Under the pieces are notes generated by a model. The model worked only from the letters and a program-made list of their open reading frames with translations, did no database searches and was not told where the DNA came from. Position numbers and translations under genes: made by a program. A DNA stretch of 64,000 nucleotides, taken from NCBI GenBank assembly GCA_949592205.1, contig CATIUR010000005.1:106637277-106701276 (forward strand). Direction: 5' to 3'. This DNA is from Helichrysum umbraculigerum. Its lineage: Eukaryota > Streptophyta > Magnoliopsida > Asterales > Asteraceae. How positions within the stretch are numbered: position 1 is the stretch's first letter; every line of letters begins with the position of its first letter. This document shows, piece after piece, positions 1 to 10,390 of this stretch.

Positions 1-1
1 T

Positions 2-3000
2 GCTCTCACTGTAGCACCCAGAATATCTCACGATCATATCAACAATTTCTGGGTGAATGCATCAATAGAAGAGGAACAGGGGATTAAAAGAATTGTTTCA
101 GAAGTTATGGATACACGTGTTGTAATCACAGAAGCTACTGTTAGAGTTTCATTACAACTAGATGATGAGGCAGGTATATCTTTTTTAGAGGATACTGTTA
201 TGTATGATACTTTACGATTGATGGGTTATGAGGGTTCTTTTGAAATTTTTACTTTTCAGAAAACCTTATTTTCTCATCAGTGGAGATTTTTAATACATAC
301 AATTTTACACTGCTTATCATCTAAGAGATCATCTTTTGAGCAGTTTGGAAGCAACATTGCTTATGCAATTGCTTGTCTTGCAACTGGTCAAAGGTTTAAT
401 TTTTCAAATCTGATATTTTCTGGTATGCTTAGAAACATTGAGCAGCCAAAGATTAAGTTTTTGATGTATCCACGTTTTGTGCAGTTGTTCTTAAATGAAC
501 AAATTCCTAATATAACTGCACTTGAAAAGATTATTGGTATTGTCTCTTTTAAACCAAAAGTTTTTGTAAATATGAAGAGAGATACTAAATTTTCTGGGAA
601 GGTTACAGCATTATTTTCTACAATGCTTCCTGCACCTTCCACCACAGCATCAGTACTACCAACTGAAGCTGAACCAACTACTGAGAGAATGGTTCCACCC
701 ACCACTTCTCAACCCACAGTAGTTGGGGGTACTAAGAGAAAACAAGGGACCAAAACAGCCAAATCTTCTAGAGCCAAAAAGGCTAGAACACAGATGTCTG
801 AGGATCATGTTGCTCAGTCATCTCAGTCAATGGACAGTGGTTCCGAACAACATGTGGTCCATAAGGAGAGGGGTGACCATTCTGAGAGGGCTGCTTCTAC
901 TGCTTCTAGCCCACTGGCAGAGCAGGACAGAAGTAACATTAATAAGACCCAATCAGAGGCAACACATGGACATGATTCTACACCTGTAGATGATCCTAGT
1001 GGTCCCAGTACCAAGAACCAAGGGGACTTTGATGATCATGCTAGGCATGAGTCAGAGTTTAATGATGTCAATGATTCACCAAAGGATTCACATTCTGAAG
1101 GTGTTGAGGCTAGAACTAACTGGGAATTGACGAAAATGATTGATTATGTATGGGCTGAGTTTGTACAAGAGAGGAAGAAGAATAAGGCTAAGGATGAAGT
1201 TATAACTCAGTTGCAGAGGAAAGTGAAGCAGTTAGAGAAGGTTGTTATTAAGTGTTTGAAGAAAGGAAGGAGATATGTGGTTCATGATACTTCAGAACCT
1301 GAGGAGCATTATAATTTTAAACAAAATGCTTTCAAAAAGGGGGAGAAGGTCTGGACAAATATGGGTGATAAGAGGAATGAGAATGAGAAGGTTGTGTCTG
1401 ATGATGAAAAAGTTGATGAAGACATTGAAATGGAACAACCAGTGGAAGATGAATTTGTGCATACAACTCCAACACCACCTACAGAACCAGAGGTTAATGA
1501 GTCAGTGTTTGAGACAATGGAAACAGAAATGAAGGAATCAGTGGCAGATGAAGATAAGTCTGATCATACTGAGGTTGTTGGGTCTGATCATACTGAGGTT
1601 ATTGGGTCAGTGGAGCAGACTACAGAGGTGATTTTGGATGATAAGACTGAGGAGTTAAAGATTGATGAGGATGATGGTGAAGAGGTGAGTAAACCTGAGA
1701 TAGCAGTTGAAAAAGAAGAAGTGAAGACTGAAGTTAAAACTGATGCTCAACAAGTTGAAAAAACTAGAAAGAAGAGCATTCCAGTTAAAACTGCTAAGAT
1801 GACTGGAACAGGAAAGAAGGTTGAAACTCCAAAGAAGAAATCTTCACAACAACCATCTTTGCCTGGATTTCAAATTAGAGAATCTGCTGCTGCTCCTGTT
1901 CAACAGAAAGAATTACCAAAGATAGATCCAAAAGCTAAGGGCAAGGAAAAACTGGTAGAAGAACCAAAGAAGAAGAAGCAAAAACCAGTGCCACCAGAAG
2001 TAACTGCTCATGATACTGAATATGCAGAAAGATTACAGGCTGAGCTAAATGCAGAGGGCTTGATTGATGTTGAGGTTGAGGAAGGAAAGTTTGTAAAAAT
2101 GACAAAAGAGCAAGTGGCAGAATGGGATGAGTATTTGTTGAAAGAGCAGAGACAGGATGATATTGAATATTTAGTTGATCAGCTTAAGAAGAAGAAAGCA
2201 GAAGAAGCAAGAAAGAAGAAAGCTGCAAAACCACCAACAAAAGCTCAAATGAAGAAGAATTTAATTGCAAAGCTAAAATGTGGAATTATTCCTTTGAATG
2301 CATTGAAACAAATGAGTTTAGAGAGATTGCAGGAGTTATGGGATAAAGATGAATTGAATCCTGATGTAATTGAAAAGAAAGAAACAGAAAAGAAAGAAGC
2401 TGAGAAGAAAAAGCAGGAAGTTGAAAAGGAAAGGAAAAAGGCTGAAAAAGAAAGAAAATTGAAGGAAAAGGAAGAAAAAGAAAAAAGAGAAAAGATAGAA
2501 GCTGAAAAGAGGAGGAAAGATGAGCTTGAGCAAAAGAAGAGAGAGTTAGATGAAATTCCTGATAGAGAAAGGAATATTGATGAATTGAAGGAGTTTATTT
2601 TGTTACAGCCTATGGAATCTGAGGTAATTAATGTTGAATTACCTGGTATTATTGATTGGTCTATAGAGCAATTTGTCAATCCTGTTAAGATTCACAAGAT
2701 TAAAGTTGAAAGAGCAGATGGAAATATATCTTGGTGGAGATCTTTTAGGGATTTGATAAAGAGGATTAGTAGAACTGATTTGGTGAGGATGTATGAGATT
2801 GGAATGGAAAAGAAGTTAGATTTAAAAAGATTTGATAATTTGGTTGAAAAGGTTACATGGCATTGGATTAAAGCTATGTTTGAGCCAGAAGAGTTTCCAT
2901 TTCAGTTTGCTACTTTTAGCAAGGTCAGAAATTGGATTTATCATGCTAAACCTGGAGTACATCAGATTGTTATGGAGGATGCAGTGTTTATGTGGTTATT

Positions 3001-3166
3001 GACAGATAGATTTTATGATATCAATCTGAGATTTTTGATGAGCTTGAGAAATGCAAGGTTACAAGCTGCAGTGTTAGATGATGTAGCTCTAGAACTGGTA
3101 TATATGGTGTTAAATCAGATTTATAAGAAGGAAGAGATTGATAGGAGGAAGAGAAGAAAAGACTAA
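2..3166 (+). CDS. Copia extra 3' ORF protein, N-terminus missing
   Basis: The reading frame is open from the left edge, so the true start lies outside; no start codon should be assigned. About 1,054 codons are visible. The first 200 residues resemble a conserved domain that I recall in many Asteraceae retrotransposon-associated hypothetical proteins (motifs VVITEATVR, WRFLIHTILHCLS, NFSNLIF, KFLMYPRFVQLFL). Then follow a Ser/Thr/Pro-rich and acidic low-complexity stretch, a Lys/Glu-rich predicted coiled coil around residues 650-870, and a C-terminal globular-looking part with Trp-rich segments (ISWWRSF, VTWHWIKAMF). It lacks gag, protease, integrase, RT and RNase H motifs. Function unknown; a structural or nucleic-acid-binding accessory role is only a guess. 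It ends about 85 bp before the polypurine tract, the usual place for extra ORFs in LTR elements. Confidence 0.75.
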   Translation, partial: ALTVAPRISHDHINNFWVNASIEEEQGIKRIVSEVMDTRVVITEATVRVSLQLDDEAGISFLEDTVMYDTLRLMGYEGSFEIFTFQKTLFSHQWRFLIHTILHCLSSKRSSFEQFGSNIAYAIACLATGQRFNFSNLIFSGMLRNIEQPKIKFLMYPRFVQLFLNEQIPNITALEKIIGIVSFKPKVFVNMKRDTKFSGKVTALFSTMLPAPSTTASVLPTEAEPTTERMVPPTTSQPTVVGGTKRKQGTKTAKSSRAKKARTQMSEDHVAQSSQSMDSGSEQHVVHKERGDHSERAASTASSPLAEQDRSNINKTQSEATHGHDSTPVDDPSGPSTKNQGDFDDHARHESEFNDVNDSPKDSHSEGVEARTNWELTKMIDYVWAEFVQERKKNKAKDEVITQLQRKVKQLEKVVIKCLKKGRRYVVHDTSEPEEHYNFKQNAFKKGEKVWTNMGDKRNENEKVVSDDEKVDEDIEMEQPVEDEFVHTTPTPPTEPEVNESVFETMETEMKESVADEDKSDHTEVVGSDHTEVIGSVEQTTEVILDDKTEELKIDEDDGEEVSKPEIAVEKEEVKTEVKTDAQQVEKTRKKSIPVKTAKMTGTGKKVETPKKKSSQQPSLPGFQIRESAAAPVQQKELPKIDPKAKGKEKLVEEPKKKKQKPVPPEVTAHDTEYAERLQAELNAEGLIDVEVEEGKFVKMTKEQVAEWDEYLLKEQRQDDIEYLVDQLKKKKAEEARKKKAAKPPTKAQMKKNLIAKLKCGIIPLNALKQMSLERLQELWDKDELNPDVIEKKETEKKEAEKKKQEVEKERKKAEKERKLKEKEEKEKREKIEAEKRRKDELEQKKRELDEIPDRERNIDELKEFILLQPMESEVINVELPGIIDWSIEQFVNPVKIHKIKVERADGNISWWRSFRDLIKRISRTDLVRMYEIGMEKKLDLKRFDNLVEKVTWHWIKAMFEPEEFPFQFATFSKVRNWIYHAKPGVHQIVMEDAVFMWLLTDRFYDINLRFLMSLRNARLQAAVLDDVALELVYMVLNQIYKKEEIDRRKRRKD

Positions 3167-3240
3167 CAGTTTTGAAAGAATTTTGTGAAGCTTATAATGG
3201 AGGATTAGAAGAAACTTAATGCTGTGAAGGACAGATTAAG

Positions 3241-3253
3241 TTTAGGGGGAGAT
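3241..3253 (+). promoter_or_regulatory. Copia polypurine tract
   Basis: The purine-rich run TTTAGGGGGAGAT lies directly before the TG that opens the 3' LTR. It is the expected primer site for plus-strand DNA synthesis. Confidence 0.8.
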
Positions 3254-3943
3254 TGTTGGGTCAAAACTGTTTCAGGTCTGAGTTGAAGTTCTGATGAGAA
3301 GACAGAGTACAAGTGATTAAAACTGTTTGCTTTAAAGGTTAAAACTGTCTTTACAAAGTTACAACTGATAGAAGAAAACTGAAGAGAAGACAAGTGTTAC
3401 AACTGTTTGAAGATAGATTACAACTGATAGTTATGTGTCTGTAAGTAGTTAAAACTGCTTATGTATTAGTAACTGTTAGTTATGTATGAAACAGTTAACA
3501 CTGATTATGTATTTGTACTTGGTCGCATATTACAATTGAAGCAGTTATCACTGAATGTGTAATAGTTACAACTGTTTACATCAGAATGGTAGTTAAAACT
3601 GTTTATGATTTTGTGATAAGTATGAGTCGGTTATGGAAGTTATTTTATTCCATATTTGTAGGAGATTGTATAGGACTCTATATGTTATAAATAGAGATCC
3701 TTTAGACCTAGATAGGTTAATGTTAATTGCGCAGCTTCAAGGTTTTCTGTAACCCTAATACATCAAGTGTATTCGTCTTATATCATTAATAAGATTGAAG
3801 CTTTCGATATATTGTGTGTTAATTAAAATTAATTAATATTCATTGATCTTCTTAATATTATTGAGTGTGATTCCGCAACTTCTCAATAATATATTCAAGG
3901 CTTATTAATTAAGATTGTTTATTAAGTTAAACAGGGACTAACA
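3254..3943 (+). repeat. Copia 3' LTR
   Basis: This 690-bp LTR starts TGTTGGG and ends CTAACA (TG...CA). A TATA-like box (TTATAAATAGA) lies at 3685-3695, and everything before it is U3. The right boundary is supported because the next base starts sequence identical to the Tekay-1 LTR interior. The 5' LTR is outside the window, so age cannot be estimated. Confidence 0.8.
3261..3604 (+). repeat. AACTG / CAGTTA motif cluster in Copia U3
   Basis: The U3 carries about eleven copies of AACTG, mostly as TTAAAACTG or TTACAACTG, spaced 20-70 bp apart and ending about 80 bp before the TATA-like box. The motif fits the MYB core CNGTTR read on the other strand. The copies are visible in the sequence; a promoter-enhancer role is inference, by analogy to MYB-responsive boxes in other plant Copia LTRs. 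Confidence 0.6.
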
Positions 3944-4220
3944 AGCCTTGTGTCGCATGTTGTGTCGTATTTTGCCCTTTATGTCGCACCTTGTGTCGTA
4001 TAAATCCTTTAGTGTCGTAACTCATGCGACACAATATTGTGTCGCACTCTATGTCGCAAACTATGTCGTACTTCTATACGACACAACCACTATGTAGCTA
4101 TTAAATTAGCATTTCGTATTCGATGCGACACAGTCCCTGTGTCGTATCCTTGTGTCGCATGACGTCTGCGACACAACCATTGTGTCGCATGTCAAATCTT
4201 TGTGTCGCATGTTGTGTCGC
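3944..4220 (+). repeat. Short palindromic repeat array in Tekay-1 5' LTR
   Basis: About fifteen copies of TTGTGTCGCAT or its complement ATGCGACACAA and one-base variants are crowded in under 300 bp in both orientations. One perfect palindrome (4025-4046) is formed by the half-site TGCGACACAAT and its reverse complement. The array is repeated at 11314-11600. Confidence 0.85.
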
Positions 4221-4387
4221 AAAACACAGAAAAACCAGAATTTTGAAGTCAAAGTTACTGTTCAAAAAAGTCAAATTTACTGTAGCAGTACTGTAGCAGT
4301 ACTGTAGCAAAGTCAACATTTTAGAATTATTATTATTTCAACTAAATCACCAACGGGCCGTACACGTTTTCAAAACATACTTCAGAA

Positions 4388-4510
4388 TCAAACAAGTCGT
4401 TGTAACTTGTATAAATTCACTCAAACAAGTCGTTGTAACTTGTATCAATTAAATCAAACAAGTCGTTGTAACTTGTATCAATTCAATCAACCAAATCGTA
4501 GTAATTTGGA
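4388..4510 (+). repeat. 33-bp tandem repeat in Tekay-1 5' LTR
   Basis: Three near-identical 33-bp units start at 4388, 4421 and 4454 (each begins TCAAACAAGTCGTTGTAAC); a fourth, decayed unit starts at 4487. The same array is present at about 11768-11890. Confidence 0.85.
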
Positions 4511-5460
4511 CATATATATATATAGTTGTATAACAACTACAAAGGTAGTCTTTCGGGATACCGGTACAATTAATAACAATCAAGTGTCGTGAACACATTC
4601 AGGTTTCAAGTCTTTGGACATCAATTCACCGCTAATTATTTCGAGTTTATTAAATTAAACACTTCAAGACTCAGGTGAGTTTCATAGCCCCATTTTCACT
4701 GCTTTACAACTAGGGGTGTGATATTACTACTCGATTTTGTTTTACAAGTAGAACGCAAGTGCCAAACTTCAAATACTACATGAGTTTCAAGCTAATCAAT
4801 TTAAAGTCCTCCATAAGCATAGTCTCTAGTATTTTATAGCGTGAATGTTAGTATATGATATCATATGGGATTGACAATCCTCATCCGGGTTAGCACGCAC
4901 TAACCGGTCAAACGGATGTATTAGCATTTGGGAAGACGAGTGTTGATTAGGCACTCGTAGGAGGCATTTCAAGTTAGGTTTCCTTAAGTGGGCCTGACAA
5001 ATCAAGTTAAGCTCAGACTATGTGCTCATGGACAGTATAACTTTTATCTTGCTTAATTGCATTTTAAATTCAATATAAATCTTGCGGTTCTTACAACTAT
5101 ATATTGACATGCAAACCTGTGAGCTCACCAGCGTTTTCGCTGACCCATTTTAGTATTTATCACAGGTACCCAGCAGTAGTTTGGCTGCACAAGCAGGAAT
5201 TATTAGCTCGAGTCAGCATACATACAACTAGAGATTGGACTGCATTATTATATTTTGTAAAAGTAATTATGCTATGTAATCTCTCAATTTCAGGAACCGA
5301 GCTAATGTAACTATATTTTGATGTAAACATTTACTTTATCTATACAAGTTTAAAACGACGCATATAGTGGTCGTTCATTATATCTTATGTGCTTTGTATA
5401 TTGATTAGTGACACCCAAATCAAGCTTCCGCAAATCATTAAATTTGGGGGTGTCAAAGAT

Positions 5461-5472
5461 TGGTATCAGAGC
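5461..5472 (+). promoter_or_regulatory. Primer binding site, initiator tRNA-Met
   Basis: TGGTATCAGAGC is the standard complement of the 3' end of plant initiator tRNA-Met and starts five bases after the 5' LTR. Confidence 0.9.
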
Positions 5473-5908
5473 CTAAGGTTATAGTGAACTAGGTTGCATT
5501 TAGTGGGCCTAGACTATGACCGTTAGGCAGCATTCCTTATTAGTTATGACTAGTTCAGGGATTACATCATACGACTTTAATTTAACATAGCCTGATCAAC
5601 TATGTACAATTAGAGAAAGATGATGTGAAATCTAAAAGAGTTATGTTGAACAGGAATGCATTATTTGACTCTGACCTCGAGAGAAACGGGACTCAAAACA
5701 CGTCTGTGCTAGACACTCAATAGGTTATTATGTGATATACATATATTTACATAAGTAGACCTCATTACAACTTTAGGCTATATTATATTATATGAATATA
5801 GGCCTCTTTCTCTCTAACGCTTTGTCTCGAAATGACAAACACACCACTAGTTCATCATACTCGGACTAGTATCTTATTTCATTTCCTTGTTCTTTCTTAC
5901 TCAGCATC

Positions 5909-8900
5909 ATGCCTCCTCGTCGTCAAATTACCCTTAGCGAAGCTGAGATCGCGGGAATAATTGCCCGCAGTGTGACCGAAGCCTTGGCTACCCGAACACC
6001 ACCCGGTAGCGAGGACACAGCAACCAATACTCCACCACCCAAACCTTGCTCCTATAAGGACTTTCTTAGCTGTAAACCGCTATACTTCAAGGGCACGGAA
6101 GGTGCCATTGGTTTGATCCGTTGGATTGAGCGTATGGAATCTGTTTTCAGTCTCTGCGACTGTACTGAGAACAACAAAGTCAAATTCGCTGCTTACACAC
6201 CTTTCAGGAAGGTGCACTCACGTGGTGGAAAACCCACGCAAACTCTGTAGGCCTTGAGGTTGCAAATCGACTTCCTTGGGCCGAACTGAAGAAGAAGCTG
6301 ACAGAAAAGTACTGTCCTGAAGAGGAATTACACAGGCTGGAAGAAGAATTTTGGCATCTGGAGGTGCAGGGAAATGATGTTGCTGAATATACCACCAAGT
6401 TTCAGCAGTTTGCCTTATTATGCCCAGGTTTGGTCGAACCAGAAAGTAAGGGCATTAAGAAATACATTTGTGGACTTCCCGAGAACATTCAGGGAAACGT
6501 CGCCTCATCCAAACCAACTACTACTGAAAGTGCCATTCGATTGGCCCACGAACTCATGGCTCTAGTTGTCAGCCGTGAGACCTCCAACACCTCATCCTCC
6601 AACAACAACAAACGCAAATCCACTGAACACCACCACAACTCAAACAAGAAAAACAACGCCATCCAAGTCTACACCACCAACTCTGAATCCAACCGCAGCT
6701 ACACCGGGGACAGACCTTATTGTCCCAAGTGTAACTATCACCACTTTGGTCAGTGCGGTACTCCTTGCAACAACTGCAGGAGGTACGGGCATTCGACTAA
6801 GGATTGCCGAGCCCCCAAATCCAACAACAACCCCTCTGACAGAAATAACCGACAACCTAAGTCCTGTTATGAATGTGGAAACCCAGGACACTTCAGGGAT
6901 TCTTGCCCAAAACTGAAGAATAAGGGCAACAACAACAACAACCACCGCAACAACAACAACGCCAAAAGTAGCGCCTTCGTGATCAACTCAGGGGACGCCC
7001 GTCAGGACCCGAATGTGGTCACGGGTATGTTCCTCCTCAACAATTTAACTGCTTCCATACTGTTTGATACTGGTGCCGATAGGAGTTTTATTTCCGATGA
7101 ATTTTGCCCTCTACTTGACATTACACCTGTTGCTTTAGACGTTAAGTACACCGTAGAGCTAGCAAATGGCAAATTGATAGAAACCAATAGTGTGATACCT
7201 AATTGCACCTTAAATCTAGCCGACGAAACCTTCTCCATAGATCTTATGCCTGTTGAGATAGGAAGTTTCGATGTCATTGTGGGCATGGACGGGTTATCCA
7301 AGCATCGCGCCGAAATCATTTGCCATGACAAAATTGTTCGCATACCTCTCACTGTCGGTAGAACCCTAGTCATACAGGGGGAGACCGGAGGGACGAGGCT
7401 TAACATCATATCTTGTCTTAAAACCCGAAAATTTCTGAGAAAGGGTTATCCAGTAATCCTCGCGCACATCATGGAGAAAAAGTCGGAGGAGAAGCGACTT
7501 GAGGATGTTCCAATTGTTCGAGACTTTCCAGAAGTCTTTCCTGAAGAACTACCTGGTCTACCACCACCAAGACAGGTTGAGTTCTCAATCGATCTTGTAC
7601 CAGGTGCTGCGCCGGTGGCCCGAGCACCATACCGTTTAGCTCCATCCGAACTTCAGGAGCTGTCCACCCAGTTACAGGAACTCCTGGAACGAGGATTCAT
7701 CAGGCCGAGTTCTTCACCTTGGGGAGCTCCGGTCCTATTTGTCAAGAAGAAAGATGGTTCTTTTCGAATGTGTATCGACTATCGAGAGTTGAACAAGTTA
7801 ACTGTCAAGAACCGGTATCCACTCCCTCGAATCGATGATTTGTTCGACCAACTTCAAGGGTCGAGTTGTTATTCAAAGATTGATCTCCGATCCGGTTATC
7901 ACCAATTGCGTGTTCGCGATGCCGATATTCCAAAAACCGCTTTCAGAACCCGTTACGGGCATTACGAATTCCAAGTGATGCCATTCGGCCTAACCAATGC
8001 ACCGGCTGTATTCATGGACCTTATGAATCGGGTGTGTAAACCTTACCTTGATAAGTGTGTCATTGTCTTCATCGATGACATCCTCATATATTCACGAAGC
8101 AAAGAAGAGCATGCGCAACACCTCAGAACCATCCTTGAACTACTTAAACACGAGGAGCTCTATGCCAAGTTCTCTAAGTGTGAGTTCTGGATCAAAACCG
8201 TTCAATTCCTTGGTCACGTGATTGACAGTCAGGGGATTCACGTTGACCCGTCAAAGATCGAGGCTATCAAAGACTGGCAATCGCCAACCACTCCGACCGA
8301 AGTACGGCAGTTTTTAGGACTGGCCGGATATTATCGACGATTCATTGAAAATTTCTCCAAGATAGCCATACCACTCACGACGCTGACCCAGAAAGACAAA
8401 AAGTTTGACTGGACTGATAAACAAGAATCGGCATTCCAACTCTTAAAACAAAAGCTTTGCAGTGCTCCTATCCTATCATTACCCGAAGGCACTGATGACT
8501 TCGTGGTATACTGCGATGCTTCTCATCAAGGTCTCGGTTGCGTGCTCATGCAACGAGACAAAGTCATAGCTTATGCTTCCCGACAGCTCAAGATTCATGA
8601 AAAGAATTACACCACCCACGACCTTGAGCTAGGAGCTGTCGTTTTTGCCCTCAAAATCTGGAGACATTACCTTTATGGTACCAGATGTACAATCTTTACC
8701 GACCATAAAAGCCTTCAACACATATTCGATCAGAAGGATCTCAACATGAGGCAACGTCGATGGGTCGAGTTGCTTACCGATTACGACTGCGAGCTCAAAT
8801 ATCATCCAGGCAAAGCAAATGTTGTTGCTGATGCCCTCAGTCGGAAAGAGCGAGTGAAACCACTTCGGGTTCGAGCCCTTAGTATGACCATTCACAACAA

Positions 8901-10356
8901 TTTAAACATTCAAATCCTCACTGCTCAACTCGAAGCCTTAAAACCTGAAAATGTCAAAGATGAAGCCTTGCGGGGCATGGATAAACAATTCGAAATCAAA
9001 TCTAATGGGATTAAGTATTTCTCAAACCGAATCTGGTTGCCTAAATTTGGGAACCTACGAGACTTGGTGATGGATGAAGCTCACAAGTCCAAATATTCTA
9101 TCCATCCGGGATCCGACAAAATGTACCACGGTATCAAGGACTTCTACTGGTGGCCGAACATGAAAGCCGAAATCGCCACCTATGTCAGCAAGTGCCTTAC
9201 TTGCTTCAAAGTCAAAATCGAATATCAAAAACCTTCTGGTTTACTTCAACAACCCAGTCTTCCTGAATGGAAATGGGAACAAATTGCCATGGACTTCATA
9301 ACCAAACTACCCAAATCCTCAAGCGGTTGCGATTCCATTTGGGTGATCGTGGATCGTCTCACAAAATCTGCTCACTTCCTGGCAATCAAGGAATCCGACA
9401 AAATGGAACGCCTCACCAACATTTATCTGAAGGAAATCGTGACCAAACACGGTGTTCCAATCTCAATTATCTCCGATAGAGATAGTCGTTTCACTTCACA
9501 ATTTTGGCAATCACTTCAAAAATCCCTGGGTACTCGACTTGATATGAGTACCGCATACCATCCTCAAACAGACGGTCAAAGCGAACGAACCATTCAAACA
9601 CTAGAAGACATGCTACGGGCCTGCGTAGTAGACTTCGGTGTGAACTGGGAAAAACATCTACCATTGTGCGAGTTCTCGTACAACAACATTTATCATACCA
9701 GCATCAAAGCTGCACCCTTCGAGGCACTGTACGGTCGTAAGTGCCGGTCACATATCTGTTGGACCGAAGTTGGGGACAGCCAACTCACGGGTCCAGAAAT
9801 CATTCACGAGACGACCGAGAGAATCGTAGAAATTCAAAACAAACTCAAAGCCACACGTGATCGTCAGAAAAGTTATGCTGATGTGAGACGCAAGCCACTC
9901 GAGTTCCAGGTTGGGGATCGAGTTCTACTCAAAGTATCGCCTTGGAAAGGCGTAATCCGATTTGGCAAACGAGGGAAGTTAAATCCCAGATACATTGGAC
10001 CATTCGAGATCCTCGAAAAGATTGGTCCAGTGGCATATCGATTGCAGCTGCCATCCGAACTCAGCAGCGTGCATCCCACATTTCATGTTTCAAATCTGAA
10101 GAAGTGTCTGTCTGATGAGACACTTATCATTCCACTCGATGAAATTTGAGTTGACGAAAAACTTCACTTTGTTGAGGAACCCGCTGAAATCATGGACCGT
10201 GAGGTCAAACAACTTAAACAAAGTCGTATTCCTATCGTCAAAGTTAGGTGGAATTCGCGGCGCGGTCCGGAATTCACTTGGGAACGGGAAGACCAAATGC
10301 GACTCAAGTATCCTCAACTGTTCACTGATTCAACGTCAAACACGACTTCAACATAA
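5909..10356 (+). pseudogene. Tekay-1 gag-pol, frameshifted and with premature stop
   Basis: The gag start (MPPRRQ) at 5909 is open for 113 codons. Two extra bases near 6200-6201 shift the frame; from 6202 the second frame runs uninterrupted to TGA at 10147-10149. Recognisable parts are gag, two CCHC knuckles (CNNCRRYGHSTKDC near 6766, CYECGNPGHFRDSC near 6864), protease DTGA (7066), RT FIDD (about 8069), RNase H YCDAS (about 8509), integrase zinc region (about 9103) and a D,D35E core (D near 9351 and 9475, E near 9580). Beyond the TGA the frame stays open for 69 codons to TAA at 10354-10356 and encodes the chromodomain-like tail (EEPAEIMDREVKQL...). The stop thus removes the chromodomain. A TGG-to-GGG change is also likely in the protease-region motif MDWLS (here MDGLS). 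Confidence 0.9.
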
Positions 10357-10377
10357 ATTTCGGGACGAAATTCTTCT

Positions 10378-10390
10378 AACAGGGGGAGAA
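10378..10390 (+). promoter_or_regulatory. Tekay-1 polypurine tract
   Basis: AACAGGGGGAGAA lies directly before TGTGACAACC, the start of the 3' LTR. The same tract is found at the same place in Tekay-2. Confidence 0.9.

Larger units (their letters stand above)
1..3943 (+). mobile_element. Copia LTR retrotransposon, 3' part (enters from left edge)
   Basis: The window opens inside the element. Visible parts in order are the 3' portion of a long extra ORF (2-3166), a short untranslated stretch, a polypurine tract ending at 3253 and a 3' LTR at 3254-3943 that begins TGTTGGGTC and ends GGACTAACA. The sequence right after the LTR is interior sequence of the Tekay-1 LTR (same as 11324 onward), so this element probably lies nested in the Tekay-1 5' LTR, with the missing LTR part and the Copia gag-pol left of the window. 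Lineage (Ty1/copia with a 3' extra ORF) is inferred from the ORF type; no RT or integrase is visible here. Confidence 0.8.
3944..5455 (+). repeat. Tekay-1 5' LTR, right part
   Basis: This segment matches 11324-12837 of the 3' LTR. Reading the two line by line I find no substitution, only a 2-bp TA length difference in the short TA run near 4511. It ends GGGGGTGTCA, five bases before the primer binding site. Confidence 0.9.

Noticed and set aside
2245..2679. Minus-strand ORF rich in Ser and Phe inside the Copia extra ORF
   Set aside because: It is the complement of the Lys/Glu-rich coding repeat; the plus frame is the long conserved one.
2..3166. Naming the Copia ORF a xylulose kinase, a label I recall seeing on similar automatic annotations
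   Set aside because: There is no sugar-kinase ATP-binding or FGGY-type motif, and the context is purely retrotransposon.
5104..5310. 68-codon ORF repeated at 12486-12692
   Set aside because: It is LTR sequence; repetition reflects the two LTRs, not a gene family.
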